From Steinernema hermaphroditum (lineage: Eukaryota; Nematoda; Chromadorea; Rhabditida; Steinernematidae), in the NCBI GenBank assembly GCA_030435675.1, contig CM059624.1, positions 11,122,769 through 11,186,768 of the forward strand: DNA of 64,000 bases. Direction: 5' to 3'. Positions within the stretch are counted from its first letter, which is position 1; every line of letters begins with the position of its first letter. The notes beneath the pieces are model-generated. The model did no database searches. It was not told where the DNA came from and saw only the letters and a list, made by a program, of their open reading frames with translations. A program made the translations under genes and the position numbers. Below, one piece after another: positions 47,943-59,959 of the stretch.

Positions 47943-49152
47943 TTATTCACTGGTGTTTGTCCTCCAAAAAGCGGCATCACCGATGGTTGCCTTGCGGAAA
48001 AACACGTTCCCGAGTGCCAGCTTCACATCTCTGACAGACATCTTGACTGCTTCTCTGTACTGGTGGAAAGCGAAGAGAGCACACAGAGAGTTGACAAACA
48101 GGCGCAACTGAAAATATCTCGCTGTATTCTCAGAGGTTCAATTTAAGTACCATTACGGTATTTAACGAAATTATCGTAAATTTATAGAAAAGCGTCTGCT
48201 CAGCAACAAATTTGTCGTGGGATGTGGTAGAGTTCCAGTTCACAAAAGCCGAAGATAGCGTCCCGCCTGAAATATCTGGCTTGTTGACAAATCGGACTGT
48301 TCATACCGGCGCTCAAGACCAAAAAAGCGTTTGGTGGAGTACAGTAGATCAAGACAGCGCGCAGATTTGTTCGATTCCTTCTTTCCCGATCGGAATTGTT
48401 CGGCTGGTTCTTAGATTTAATCACAATTGCGTGTAGGATCTGAATAGTGCCCATGTATTCATGCGTAGGAGGTCAGTTAACCTTAAAGTAGAAGACGAAC
48501 ATCAGAATAAGAAGTCCGTAAGTTACAGTCAGTCTGACTATGATCTGTGCTTTTAGGATGACCGTGTTGTAGTTGAAATGGAGGTAGGTCCTCTCGAAAA
48601 AGACGTTGATTGCCGCTAGAAGCGCGAAAAAGTCGCCAATTAGAAATGTGGCGAAGATTTTTCTGAAAATCACACTTGATATGGTGAGAACTGGAGAATG
48701 GTTAGCTCTACCTGGGCGAGAATATTTTCCGATACTTCAGTGGATGTGAGTAGCAAAAGTAGGTTAGAAGAACTATTAAGGTCGCCTGGATTTCATAGAG
48801 TGTGATCGCTGGAAAAAGCGCCATGGTATGTGCCAGATAGTCGAGTAAATGGACTCTGAAAGTACGCTATTCTGTGCGAATCTACAGTAGCTCTCACGAA
48901 CGTCAAATTGTCATATAGGTTCGTAATCTGTTCCCTGAAGATGTATCTGAGGATACGGTACGACGAGCAGAAGAAACTAGGAATGCTGATGTGAAGAACA
49001 AAGGTCCGTGCCAGACAAGGCTTGACGTAATGGAACGATAGAAATATGAGAATAAGGTTTACTGTGAAGGCAGGGTACTGTAGCCAATAACTGAGAAGCT
49101 GAATAGTATCGACGAATCTGGAATATTCGGTGTCGGTTGCATTTCCAGCCAT
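47943..49152 (-). CDS. Seven-transmembrane chemoreceptor, cluster type (D)
   Basis: ATG at 49152 (MAGNATDTEYSRF, with an N-glycosylation site NAT). Exons join in phase as in the other members: TM1-2 (YPAFTVNLILIFLSFHYVKPCLARTFVLHISIPSFFCSSYRI); YLAHTMALFPAITLYEIQATLIVLLTYF; FLIGDFFALLAAINVFFERTYLHFNYN; VTYGLLILMFVFYFKV; LRAVLIYCTPPNAFLVLSAGG; AFVNWNSTTSHDKF. The last exon is LRLFVNSLCALFAFHQYREAVKMSVRDVKLALG, ending TAA 47943-47945. All segments are intact by eye, so it is probably functional. Likely a sensory-neuron GPCR; ligand unknown. Confidence 0.82.
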
Positions 49153-50505
49153 CCTTGGACGAGCACCTGCTGAGAAGTGAGCGGCGACAGCAGGGAAGTG
49201 ACCTTTAAATTAAATTGACGGAACTTGTTTCCTGGAATTAAAAGGAGAGGGCTGATCGGGGAAAGATTACGCACATAACAGATGGTTGCGGGAGTACAAA
49301 TGACGGCTTATTCATTACGTATTCAAAGTAGCTGTTAGAACACACAAGGTTATTAGTCACTTTTAGAAGGCAATACATGCCTTGTGGATGACGATGGACG
49401 CAAATGGTTCCATATTTATCAAAAGGGCATCCCTATATAAACGGAGAACCGACGGGTCCGTTGGTCTATTTGTGTGTGTGTGTGTTTTTCCGTGCGCACG
49501 AGGAAAACACCCACACAAAATAAAGTCCGCAAGGGGTACGGAACCCGACACTGCCCGCTTACAAACGGAGAACGTTCGCAATGAGCCACAGAGACGGCCA
49601 ACTTTTCAGCCATTTACATGAGCACCAATCTTGCCGTCCGCAGGGCTACGGGCTACTTGGCTTTTAGTACCTGGAGAGCACGAATTCGCGCGCAGCCACG
49701 TTTATATCAGATAACGTGCGTAACCCTCTACAGCACATCCGGAGGTCATTCGACTCACTTCATTCCCCAACGAGCGATCTATCTCACCTTATTCACAGCT
49801 GCTCCAACGCTGCTTCATCCTAGTCGAGTTTTAGGCAGCTGACCGGCTGGCTGAATTTTAATTTGTGACTATCTCGAATACAAACAGCTGCAACAATTTT
49901 GAAAAGACACGGATGCAAAACGCCTTAACACATCAAAAGCGTAGCAATATGTACATAGCGGTTCACGACTGCAGAGCGCAAGCCTGTGATGTTAGGAGGA
50001 AGGCAATAGCACGGTAGATCGCTCGGCCGGGAACGAAACGATCCGAATAATCTCCAATTAGTGCCACCCTTGCCCGAGTTCTGTTACGACGGTTAGAAGA
50101 AGAGGGAAGAAGAAGGGAGAACCGGATTCGGATCATCTTTATTCAGAGAGGCATCCAGTAAGTAATGATATGGCAATAAACGGGACGGGGTTGGAGGATA
50201 GAAACGACGACTGACTGTCGATCAGATTGCACTAGGCTGCGACTGCTCTCTTCGAGGTGGGCTGGCAGATCGGGATGGAAAGGATACGGTCAGCCGCGCC
50301 CGCTGCGTCCACGGCGCGGCTACAATCTCCAATTACGAACCCGAGTTGACCAAACTGCACCGCCCGAGTCACATTATCTGAGTTCACGAAGATTGATTCA
50401 TCGTTGAATGCTTTGTGAATGTTGAAGTCCACAGCTGTACTTCTAAAGCTGGATGGCATTGTGGACGTGCAACCACATTTATTAACTTTACACCTCCAAA
50501 ACTGA
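49153..50505. other. Intergenic with a (GT)n microsatellite
   Basis: No supported gene. A short GTGTGTGTGTGTGT run lies at about 49471-49485. Two ACGGAGAAC-containing stretches at about 49440 and 49565 are similar but too short to class. Confidence 0.4.
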
Positions 50506-52243
50506 TCAATGATTTCCCGTTTCCGTGGACCTCGAAGCAAACAGCCTCGTAACATGAGCTCTGTCGATCTTCAGTGGGCGCTTTATGAGTTGCCCAACGG
50601 CTAAACGGTACTGAGGAAAGGCCACCAGAGCACAAAGCGAACTGATGAACAAGCGCGTCTAGGTCACAATTTGGATTCTGAGCAAAACGGAGCATGTTTA
50701 CCATAATCGTGTTTTTCTCCATGTACATCAGAATATTCGATTGGCCGTGGGCCAGCCTCGTACTTTCAGTGATGACCGCAAGCCTCTGCGTGTCAATCAT
50801 CGAACACAAGGAAGCACCTACAATACACTACTTGAAAGTGTATTCTCAGTTTGCACCCACCAGCTCCAAGCACTAAGAATACGTTTGGAGTAGTGCAGTA
50901 GATGAGGACCGCCTTCAGGCTGTCTCTATTTCTTCGCTGGGTCTCCGAAATGGGACAATTCGGATCGTCTTTTCTGAATAGGAGCACATGGAGGGTCTGA
51001 AAATCCTTGGTTTTCAATGAAAGCGTCCAACGAGCACCTTGAAGTAGAAAGTGAACATAACGGTGATCATGGACGCCTCGAGACAAAACCGCACTATGTC
51101 GTGAATTCGAATGATTTCCAGAGTGTGCAGGACTGATAGTTCCTCAAAGTACATTGCGAATCCGAGGACAACTGCAAGAAAGTTTCCGACTATGAAGCTG
51201 ATCCACACGTTCCTGAAAGCAAGAATTTTGAGACGTTCAATTTAAAAGAGCTTAGAGACATAGAGACCCAGTCAGAACTGGAACCTTCGGTTACCTTCTG
51301 GAAAATACATTCCGATACTTAACCGGCTCAGAAAACACCAAGTAGGTCATCGCGATGAGCAGAGTTCCTTGGACTTCATGAAGGACTAACGCTGGGAAAA
51401 GCATTGACACGTGGAAGATGGAATCGATCAGGTTATCACTAAATACTCCTTCACCACCAAATTTCATCGATCCATCGGTCTTACATTTTGTTGCTGTCCG
51501 GCAGCAGTGGATCCAACAGTGGGTCGAGGTTCTCTCGCGTCACCTTGTACACAGAGCAAACGAGTCCGGCGATGCAAATGTTCAACGTGTAAGTCCTAAT
51601 CAAGGACTGTCGGACGTATTTGACGGAGAGGAAAATGATGAAAGCACACAGGACGAGGGCCGCGTACTGAACGACCATCTTGAGGTACTTCATGTAGGCT
51701 TCGACGTCTTCGAAAACGTGGTGTTCGTGTCCCATCGCTGAAACGATGAGATAAGAAAAGGATATGGAGGGGATGACCTTCATTATAAAGGTGCACATTA
51801 GAAATGCACGGTGCAAAAGCGCTCTCACTGGAGAAAGACGAGAGCAGTGAGTCAAACACAATACGTGATCATTTCAAATAACCCATTTCAACGAAAATAA
51901 TTGCACCTGGGGATGATTTATGAATTATGTACTAAAGTGACAGAAAGAACGAAAGAGGAGCGATGTAAGATTGAAGTACAACCATCCAAAGAGAGGTGTC
52001 TCTGCCAGCTTCTACCCGCATAGGCATACAGGCACACACCACACCACTCGACTCATGAAAACAGCTCTCTTGTTTTGACAATAGTTCCCCAAAACAGGTG
52101 ATAAACCTAATCAATTATTCAAAGTCTCTGACATACGGCCGTTTTGTGGTAATAAGGAAAAGAAATCGCGAGTAGAGTGCTTGAAAATATTTACCTGTTT
52201 CAAATGACGCTAGAAGAAGCGAGAGCGCAAGAAGATAGAGCAT
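50506..52243 (-). CDS. Seven-transmembrane chemoreceptor, cluster type (E), with signal-peptide exon
   Basis: A first exon at 52243-52195 encodes a signal peptide (MLYLLALSLLLASFET) with a GTAAAT donor. It joins in phase to AMGHEHHVFEDVEAYMKYL. TM1-2 are YAALVLCAFIIFLSVKYVRQSLIRTYTLNICIAGLVCSVYKV. Then come FPALVLHEVQGTLLIAMTYL, VWISFIVGNFLAVVLGFAMYFEEL, ASMITVMFTFYFKVL and LKAVLIYCTTPNVFLVLGAG (CTTPN where others have CTPPN). The last exon is TRLFISSLCALVAFPQYRLAVGQL...FASRSTETGNH, stop TGA 50506-50508. Same family as the neighbours; the cleavable leader makes the N-terminus extracellular, as for a GPCR. Confidence 0.8.
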
Positions 52244-53559
52244 TGGCGCTGATCAGTCCGAATCCACTGAAACGTTTCACTATACTATAATTGTCAGCGA
52301 TTTTCTCAGAATATTTCACTTTTCCCATAACCTTTCATTACATCCTGTTTTTCGCAGACAAGCATGTGACTTCCCATCTTTTTATAGCTTTGTCTTTGTA
52401 AGAAACTTTCTCTCTTCGAGGTACTGCGAAAAACAGGAGAGAATAGGATGAAAATCATGTGGCTCAAGAATCCACTACTTCATTCTGATTTCATACACTC
52501 TTTGTTCTAAAGCCGTCCCGGCTAAGCGTTAATGATAAGTAACATTAGTTAGTACTTCCTATAAACACAGACGAAACTCTTGATCACTGTGTGACTATCG
52601 GAAGCAAACAAAGATTTAACTTCCTCGCCTTCTTCAGCATCATTCAGTATCACTTTTTTATTTTTTTTCCTGTGAAAAGTCACTCGTTATTGAAAGATCA
52701 TAAAACATAATAAAAAAGTTGTTTTTGTGAACATCCGCTTTGATACCTTCGTATGAAAATTCAACGCAAACTCGTGGAATCACCACTTCAAACTGAACCT
52801 TTAGATTTCGAAGCACGGCATCATTTTATTTCTCTGGCAGTGATCTTCAAACTGTGATCTTCAAAAATCTTAATCTTCAAAAAGAGATTTCTTCCATGAT
52901 CTGAATCAATTGAATAACGAACAAATGAAATCATTTTATTTTTTGACGGTCTAGCTCTAGTCTCCTTACGTTTTGTTGGATGGCTCATCTACACGATGGC
53001 TCTTGTCGATTCTGCCAGTCTCCCTCCTTATCCCTTTTCCACTCGTACAGAATTAACAATACAACAGGATATACATAATAGCTTCTTGTGTTGTTTTAGG
53101 AGTGAATTTCACCGATCAGAAATAATGTATACAACAAGACCGTCATTATATCATATCACCGCTAGGAATACTTCAGCTTTGATCTTACCGAAAGCCAGCA
53201 AAAAAAGAAACGAGCTCTGAACTGGTTGCCCTCATAATTTCAACCCGTGAGCTTAAAAAGTACAATTCACAAAGTGCTTTCGAAGTTGAGGTGTAAAGGT
53301 GCACTTTTCGCTTTTACTCACTCAGCCACACGTGTCATTTTCTATGCTATTCTTGACAGTGTTTATTCATGTTCCCTCTATGTAATCATCTATTCATGTG
53401 AAACAAGAACTTCTTCCAAACCGCGACCAACGAGAAAGAACGATCTGAGTTCTTGCTAAGTACGATATTGGTCCATCAGCTATTATTCCATTTATTATGA
53501 AATAGTATAATGAAATAGTTGTACTGCAACTGCATAAAGAAACAATTATTAATTAGGAA
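52244..53559. other. Intergenic between chemoreceptors E and F
   Basis: AT-rich, no supported gene or repeat. Confidence 0.4.
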
Positions 53560-54800
53560 TTAGTGCAATGTCTGCGTGCTGTCATTCCGAGCAGAGAATA
53601 CTCGATTGGTCTTGGAGCGAAGAACGAGGTTTTTTGTTTTCATGAATGCGTCGACGACACTTCGGCGATAGTCAACAAACGCAACCATGGCACAAACGGA
53701 GTTCACGAGTAAACGGACCTGAAGAGAAGAGGGTAATAGGTTCTACAAGGGCTCATGCATACCGTAACCAAGTTGTAGACAATCGCCAGCATAGGTGTGC
53801 AACTCGTGTAGTCGCTTGTCCCGTTGTCGCTGAGTTTAAACGTTATGCGCACGCTGCATAAGGCACCAACTAAAATTGAGAACTCATGACTCATTATCTT
53901 CTTGATTGAATGTGCGAAATATATTGCTGCGAGCTGCATATTGGTATATTTAATATAACTCTACTCACCAAACGCCAGAATAAGAAAGATGTTTGGGGGA
54001 GTACAGTAGATGGCCACCGCCCGAAGACGGCTTTTCTGAATCGCCGCATTTTGCGACGTCGGATGGCTAAGATGCGGAGCTCTGAGTCTTGCCAAGGTCT
54101 AAACCATTCCAATCTAGAAATATGTAACAAGGCGTTACTTCTACCGATATGTAGAAAGCGAACATTGACGTGAAGAACGTGCATTTCACGATGACCACAA
54201 GGACAGTGTGCATCCTGAGAACGGATCGATTGTAGAGTAGTAGTGGATAGGCGCGTTCGAAGAACGATTCGGCGCTCATCGAAAGCGCCACGACGTGGCC
54301 GATGAAGAAAGCAAGATGCACTATCCTAAGGCTGAAATGTGCGTTAATAGGACACTGTTTGAACCTACTTCGTACTAAACAGGTTCTTGTACAGAATCGG
54401 TTTCACACAACCGAAATATGTCAGCATCATAGTAAGAGTGGCCTGAATCTCGTAAAGATATAGCGTATTCGTGGTGGTTATGGAAGACAGGGCGATGTCC
54501 AGCAGTTGCAACCTAGAGAGACTCTTGTCTTTCCCATCTTCGATCTAGCACCTACGATATATTGTCGGAGTTTCCCGCAAAAGATGCATCCACGAAGTGC
54601 CGAATGATGTTGTAGATTCCGGTGATTAACGTGGGAATGGCGATATTTAGGGTATAAGTGCGGCAAAGACTTGAGCTGATGTGGAAGGAGAGGAGAATGA
54701 TGAACAGGTTCAGCAGGACCACTGGATACTGTAGAAGATAGTCATAGTAGCTGACTGAGGAGAGCAACCAGTCCGGCACGTATAGGTGATGACCGAACAT
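53560..54800 (-). CDS. Seven-transmembrane chemoreceptor, cluster type (F)
   Basis: The first in-frame ATG is at 54800 (MFGHHLYVPDW). The frame is open upstream to an acceptor-like TTGCAG at about 54835, so a separate leader exon further 5' is possible. Segments: YPVVLLNLFIILLSFHISSSLCRTYTLNIAIPTLITGIYNI; YLYEIQATLTMMLTYFGC; FFIGHVVALSMSAESFFERAYPLLLYN; CTFFTSMFAFYISVE; LRAVAIYCTPPNIFLILAFG; and the final exon VRLLVNSVCAMVAFVDYRRSVVDAF, ending TAA 53560-53562. Intact by eye; same receptor family as its neighbours. Confidence 0.78.
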
Positions 54801-55112
54801 TAGCTCAGATGTTGAGGATAACGCAGCGAGCTGCAACGAACTCCGTGCTAATCTAATCAGAGTTTATAGAGTTATAAGTCCTCGAGATCAAATGTGACAC
54901 AAATCGACAAAGCAGCGACTTATACGCAATCACAAGTAAAGCACAACCTCTGAAGGAACGCAAAGTACAGTCCTTTAGGTACGCGAAACGTTTGTGTGTA
55001 CAATAAACATTTAGATGTAGCGCGTGGTTGCGCTTTTTCATTTCCTCAGTGATTCAACTACGTTTACCACGTCAAAGATCATCACGAGTTTAACAGCTTC
55101 TGCAATTCAAAG

Positions 55113-55178
55113 TGGCGATGACCGAACATTAGCTCAGAAGTTAAACAGAACGGAGCGAGCTGCAACGGACCCCGTGCC
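55113..55178. repeat. Duplicated 5'-end fragment of chemoreceptor F
   Basis: GATGACCGAACATTAGCTCA and the following CGGAGCGAGCTGCAACG repeat the sequence at 54787-54836, which spans the start of receptor F. The rest of the gene is not repeated, so this is a short relic. Confidence 0.6.
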
Positions 55179-55746
55179 CGCTGCACACAATACAAAGAAC
55201 TGATAAGTAGGTAAATCTCCTAAAAGAGCCGCCATTGCCAATTCAAAGCACAAACACTCAAAAAATCGGTAGTAGTGCAAGTATCTAAATGAGTGAGATA
55301 TGCATGCTTTATTAAAAAGGTTTCACTAAAATCACGGACCATTTTCAGTGCAATACCCCAATAGAAAGCTTACAAATAGCTATTTAGATCTTCATAACTG
55401 GGATGCTTTGTTTGTCATTACGGGGAAAATGTCTTTTTGAAATGCCGGGGCAGGAAAGATCAGTAAAACATGATGTAAAGCTAAGAGTTGAATCTAAAGG
55501 ATTGAATTCGATGAATTTTTTGTGTCCCCCGATCGTCCGGGTCGTCCACTGGATCTCTCTTCCCCGAATGAAACGAATAAGGGGCCATTCTTGGCTGTCG
55601 TTTTTGGCACAATTAATCCCTCAAGCCACGAACACCTGTGGAGTTTCCCACCAGATTACACCCACGCCATAACGTCTACGTTCCGGAAACCATCTCAAAA
55701 CGCCATTACTGAAACAATGAAACAAACAGTAGCATAGTTAGAAGGT

Positions 55747-55965
55747 GTGTCGGGGCTCCGCCTCAGCGCTCCCGCGCTTCAGGAGATCGGGTATAAAAGC
55801 CCGCGTCTCGCAAACCCGAGCAGAGTGCTGACCCGATTCGCTGCCCACCAGCTGCGAGTCGGCGACGTCTCTCGCACGGTCGTCCTGCCTCTCTCTCTCC
55901 CTAGTCCCCTCACTCATGTAATAAAGTTTATTTATACTATAACTAGTGCATGTGCCACACACCCA
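55747..55965 (+). mobile_element. LTR-like sequence (possible solo LTR)
   Basis: Begins TGTGTCGGGGCTCC and shows a TATA box (GGGTATAAAAGCC at about 55789), a transcription-start-like GC-rich leader and AATAAA at about 55919, the usual order in an LTR; a CA end lies at about 55957. No target duplication or internal retroelement genes were found, so this is tentative. The diverged dispersed repeat noted at 44095 has a relative just upstream (55540-55650). Confidence 0.4.
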
Positions 55966-56255
55966 GTAAGGAAGGTTGTCTGTCCCATTCCGGACACGAC
56001 AGGTGCACAAAACACGAACATTGCAACGAAAGACAATGATTGATTCATAAAATACCGAAAAAATGAATAATTACGATCGGTGTGGCAGAGCATTAGCACG
56101 ACGACGGCACGAATGGCGCTAACAGCGAATAGGAAGGAGCACACGAAAATGTAACAGATCTTTGACGTCGTTCCTACGTTTAACTACAGCGCCAGAACAA
56201 ATTTTTGTTTTCTGTATCTTTAAAGTACAAAAATTTGACAACCATTTGGCATGTA

Positions 56256-57700
56256 CAGTGGCGGAAATATAAATAGGGACACCTGTGGAAAAAATAATCT
56301 TTCCTGTTTCAGGTGTATTTTACGATAACTGATTCCAAACAACTTTCACTATCCGACGTAGAATTTCCTACTGATTCTTGTCATATATGGAAGTTAAGTA
56401 ATTTCCCCTGATCAGGCAACAATTTCGCTGCGGGACCAAACGGCACTCATTTCGTCGCGGAAATATAAATAGGGACACCTCTTAAATACAACTATAATTC
56501 CAGTTTTATGAGACGGAAAATGGTAAGAACAGCTATATTGACGTCAACAAGTGACATTTAGCCGATTTAAGTGTGATTTAGACTATCTCCAGCTGGTTTA
56601 AGATTTCCGAACCCTTACACTTGCAACAGGACCGGATTAAAACGAACATGGAGCGTTTTCTTGTGAAACTCACCCGCAAAATAGCCGAACTCACAGTAGT
56701 GATCTTTGCCTCCATTAAAAATACTACTGGGAAGCAAAAACGTTGGTTTAATTTCTGTCTGAAGACCTTTTTCCCTTCAAAACTTAGATCCCTATGTTGG
56801 CCAGACTTCTTGTTAGGGTTCCTAAATGTCCGGAAATAAAGGGCTTCTAGCATTTTTTTAATATTATCATGTTGATCAGCGTATTCGAAAACCCATTTTA
56901 GTGTTTTGTGGCATCAAAGCAGCGATACATGTGGATACGGGACGTGGACAGGCCAGAGCATAGAATTTTCAATAGAAAATACGCGTTTTTAGGCAAAATT
57001 TAGAAGAACCGTCTTGTTTTTTCAAGTTAAGTCAGGAAATCACCAGAAGATAGTAATTAGGAGTTATTTTACACGCTCTACAACGTAGTGTAATTTAAAA
57101 AGGTTGCAAAACCGGTCTTCTACATCGTTTCGGGACCCATATAAGAATGCTCAGTAAGGTAACGTTCTAAGTTTTGAAGGACAAAAGGTCTCCAGACGCC
57201 AACTAAACTAGCGTTTTTGCCTACTCGTGTTATGTTGAACGGAGAAAAAGATGTTAGCCGTGGTTCTGGCGGTTCTTTGCGGGTGAATTTCACATAGAAA
57301 CACTCGATATTCTTCTTCACACTGTAATATTACAAGTTCAAGAGTTTTGAATACCCTAACCACCTGGGGATTGTCCAAACCACATTTAAACCAGCTAAAT
57401 ATCAATAGTAAGCGTCATTATAGCTGTTCTTACCATTTTGCGATTCATAAAACTCGAATTATACCTGTATTTAGGAGGTGTCCCTATTTAAATTTCCACC
57501 ACGAAATGAGTGCCGTTTGGTCCCGCAGCGAAATTGTTGCCTGATCAGGGGAAATTACTTAACTTCCATATATGACAAGAATCAGTAGGAAATTCTACGT
57601 CGGATAGTGAAAGTTGTTTGAAATCAGTTATCGTAAAATACACTTAAAACAGGAAATATTATTTTCTCCACATGTGTCCCTATTTATATTTCCGCCACTG
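56256..57700. mobile_element. Non-autonomous Tc1/mariner-type element with IR/DR termini
   Basis: Ends read CAGTGGCGGAAATATAAATA and the exact complement, flanked by duplicated TA (56254-55, 57701-02). The terminal inverted repeats are about 225-240 bp. Inside each, near its inner edge, the outer motif CGGAAATATAAATAGGGACA recurs (left at about 56457; right, slightly diverged, at about 57475). This gives the double-binding-site architecture known as IR/DR. The interior has no transposase, but the two halves remain weakly complementary (for example 56640-56760 against 57200-57330). Confidence 0.85.
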
Positions 57701-57702
57701 TA

Positions 57703-58526
57703 TGTGTACATCTACGAATGACACACAAGACAATAGCTTCCCCTTTCATAATGTTAAAGGTCTCTTCCGAAGTCTTCCATTCATTTTTCACATTCTTTTG
57801 TCACCTATGATGTCCTTAAATCCTTACCTTAAAATTAGAGAAAAACTGTGCTCAAAATTAAACTGAGGGCACATGCAGCCGTGTACTTTGCTAGACAATC
57901 TAGGCAGCGTGCTTCATTGTGCCACCATATGTTCGTGTCTTCCTGAAGTAAAATAGAGGACTGGTCCTTGTGCTAACCGCGCATCACAACCATTGTAGTC
58001 ATCCTTAACCATGGAAATAAGAATAACAGGAACCGAACTGAGGCAGGAACCCGAGGAGCAGTGTGAAATGCGAAATGCAGCAAAGTTCTAAGGACACACT
58101 GAAAGGGTAAGCTGCAGCAATTTGGGAGACACCACACATTAAACGATTGTCCTTAATTTTGACAGGCACAATAAGTGACGTTCGTGCGCCAAACTTCATG
58201 GTTCAAGGACTACGATGCGCACTTAATATAATTTCGAGGTAACGAAGATAATTGCTAGCTCCTTAATCGACAAGTCCTTTCCAAAACACTAGCGGTTTTA
58301 GCCGCTTTTAGCAGAAGGGAAATTGAGCACTCAGCAGAAAAAAAACTATGAACGGAAAGAACAAACGGCCGTTACCTGATGATGGAAAATACATCGATGC
58401 GTAGGAGAATTCCCATGCACTCGACGACCTTTGATGATTGGAGACGTGGAAATAGCCAGGTTGCTCTTTAATGACAACTTCCCTCAAAAATTCTCACCAC
58501 AGAGACCGCTCCGGAACAACCAAATG
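57703..58526. other. Intergenic between two transposon copies
   Basis: No supported gene or repeat. Confidence 0.4.
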
Positions 58527-58528
58527 TA

Positions 58529-59366
58529 CAGGGTGATCCATAAATAGTGTCACGCATAAAAACAACGCCAACTTTTCCCACGACTGACAAAACAACCCGT
58601 TTTTTATACCATTCGAAAGAGCATGAAATTCTGAACAAGTTACAATCAAGAACATTCGAAATGGTGATTTCTTCCCAGGCCCTCTCCAGAGCGCGCTTCA
58701 GAGAGTCGATTGACTTGTGCTTGATAGCGCAAGCCTTCTGCTCCAAGATCCCCCAGATTGCAAAATCGAGCGGGTTCAAATCTGGGGAATTCGAGGGCCA
58801 AACGCTCTTCGTCCAGAAGCCTGGGAGGTTGGCCTCGCACCACTCGATGGTCTTCTTGGCACCGTAGGCCGGTGCCCAGTCCTGCTGCAGGCACGGCGTC
58901 TTCCAAAATCAGCTCCCGGTAGGTGTCCGCGCTGATCTTCACTCCCTTTGGGACGAAAACCAGCTTGGTCTTCCCCAAACCGGAAATTCCTCCCCAAACC
59001 ATGACCGACTTCGGGAAATGGGTGTTTTCGGCTTTGACGATGCGCGGGGAGCCTTTCGGGAGCACCTCGCGTTGATTCTGGCTGTTCCGGTATGGTTCCA
59101 CCGTGAAAATCTTCTCATCCGTGAACGGGATTCGCTGCAGGGCGTCGCCGCGGCTCAGCTGCGGCGATTTTGAGGAATTTCCAGAAACGTTTGGACGCTT
59201 GCATTGCCGCAGAAGGAAGTCATTTTGAATGCGAGTAATTGTATCTAGTTTAGAATTTTCTGCGCTTTCAAATGTTACATAAAACGGGTCGGTTTGTGCG
59301 TTCTCTAAAAAGTTGTGAGTGGTTTTATGAGTGGCTTACGCGTGACAGTATTTATGGATCTCCCTG
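58529..59366 (-). mobile_element. Tc1/mariner-family element, internally deleted
   Basis: Imperfect terminal inverted repeats (CAGGGTGATCCATAAATAGT at 58529; complement CTATTTATGGATCTCCCTG-like end at 59366) are flanked by TA on both sides (58527-28 and 59367-68). At 838 bp it is shorter than an autonomous element; the part encoding the DNA-binding domain is missing. Confidence 0.85.
58545..59150 (-). pseudogene. Frameshifted DDE transposase of the mariner-type element
   Basis: Reading minus from about 59150: IPFTDEKIF (first catalytic Asp), SVMVWGGISGLGKTKLVFV, KISADTYRELILEDAV; then, after a frame change at about 58880-58895, QQDWAPAYGAKKTIEW (second Asp) and SNSPDLNPLDFAIWG (third Asp). 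The family hallmark order is kept but the frameshift and the missing N-terminal helix-turn-helix region make it non-functional. Confidence 0.85.
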
Positions 59367-59380
59367 TAGTTCAATTCAGT

Positions 59381-59700
59381 TCAATTTATCCCTGAATGCA
59401 TATTAACAATAGTAGCAAATTGAATGGTACAACACAGTTCCAGCATTCCGTTGCGTATTCCAGAATCGGCCGGATGTAAGACTTGTATGGGGTGGCATAT
59501 AAATGCAGTGATACGGAACGGAGTGTTCCATAGAAGGTAGCACTTGTGATCAGGAATGATTGACTCCGTGGTTGTGGAGAAATTGTACTTCGGTTCCGCT
59601 TGAAGTCGAATGTGAACGCGTTCAGCGACAGGAATCACATCGCCATTGATATTGTAGGCAGGTCTGGCGCTTCGATAGCCGCAATGGAGTTTCATGATGT
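59381..59700 (-). pseudogene. Non-LTR retrotransposon reverse-transcriptase relic
   Basis: A 104-residue frame with YNINGDVIPVAERVHIRLQ and YLLWNTPFRITAF resembles the segment after the RT core of LINE-type enzymes (NG..I......DLG, then KAYYLLWN..RSITAF). Only this fragment is present and it directly abuts the mariner-type relic. Confidence 0.45.
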
Positions 59701-59959
59701 TTGGTGTAAAATTTGAAATTTGATCGACATTTCTGTTATGAAGTCTTTCTGAGAAACGACTCGGACGGTTCTAAGGAACATTTCTGAGGGAAACTGCTTA
59801 GAACGGAACCTCTCAGTGTATTGCTCTATGTTACTGAGGTTAACATGATTTTCTCCACTTCATAGAAATTTTACACATATTAACATCAGGAAATTATGCA
59901 ATTTTATTTGTGCTAACTGTAGACACTACATTTCGTTGATAAACGCTAAAATAAACACG

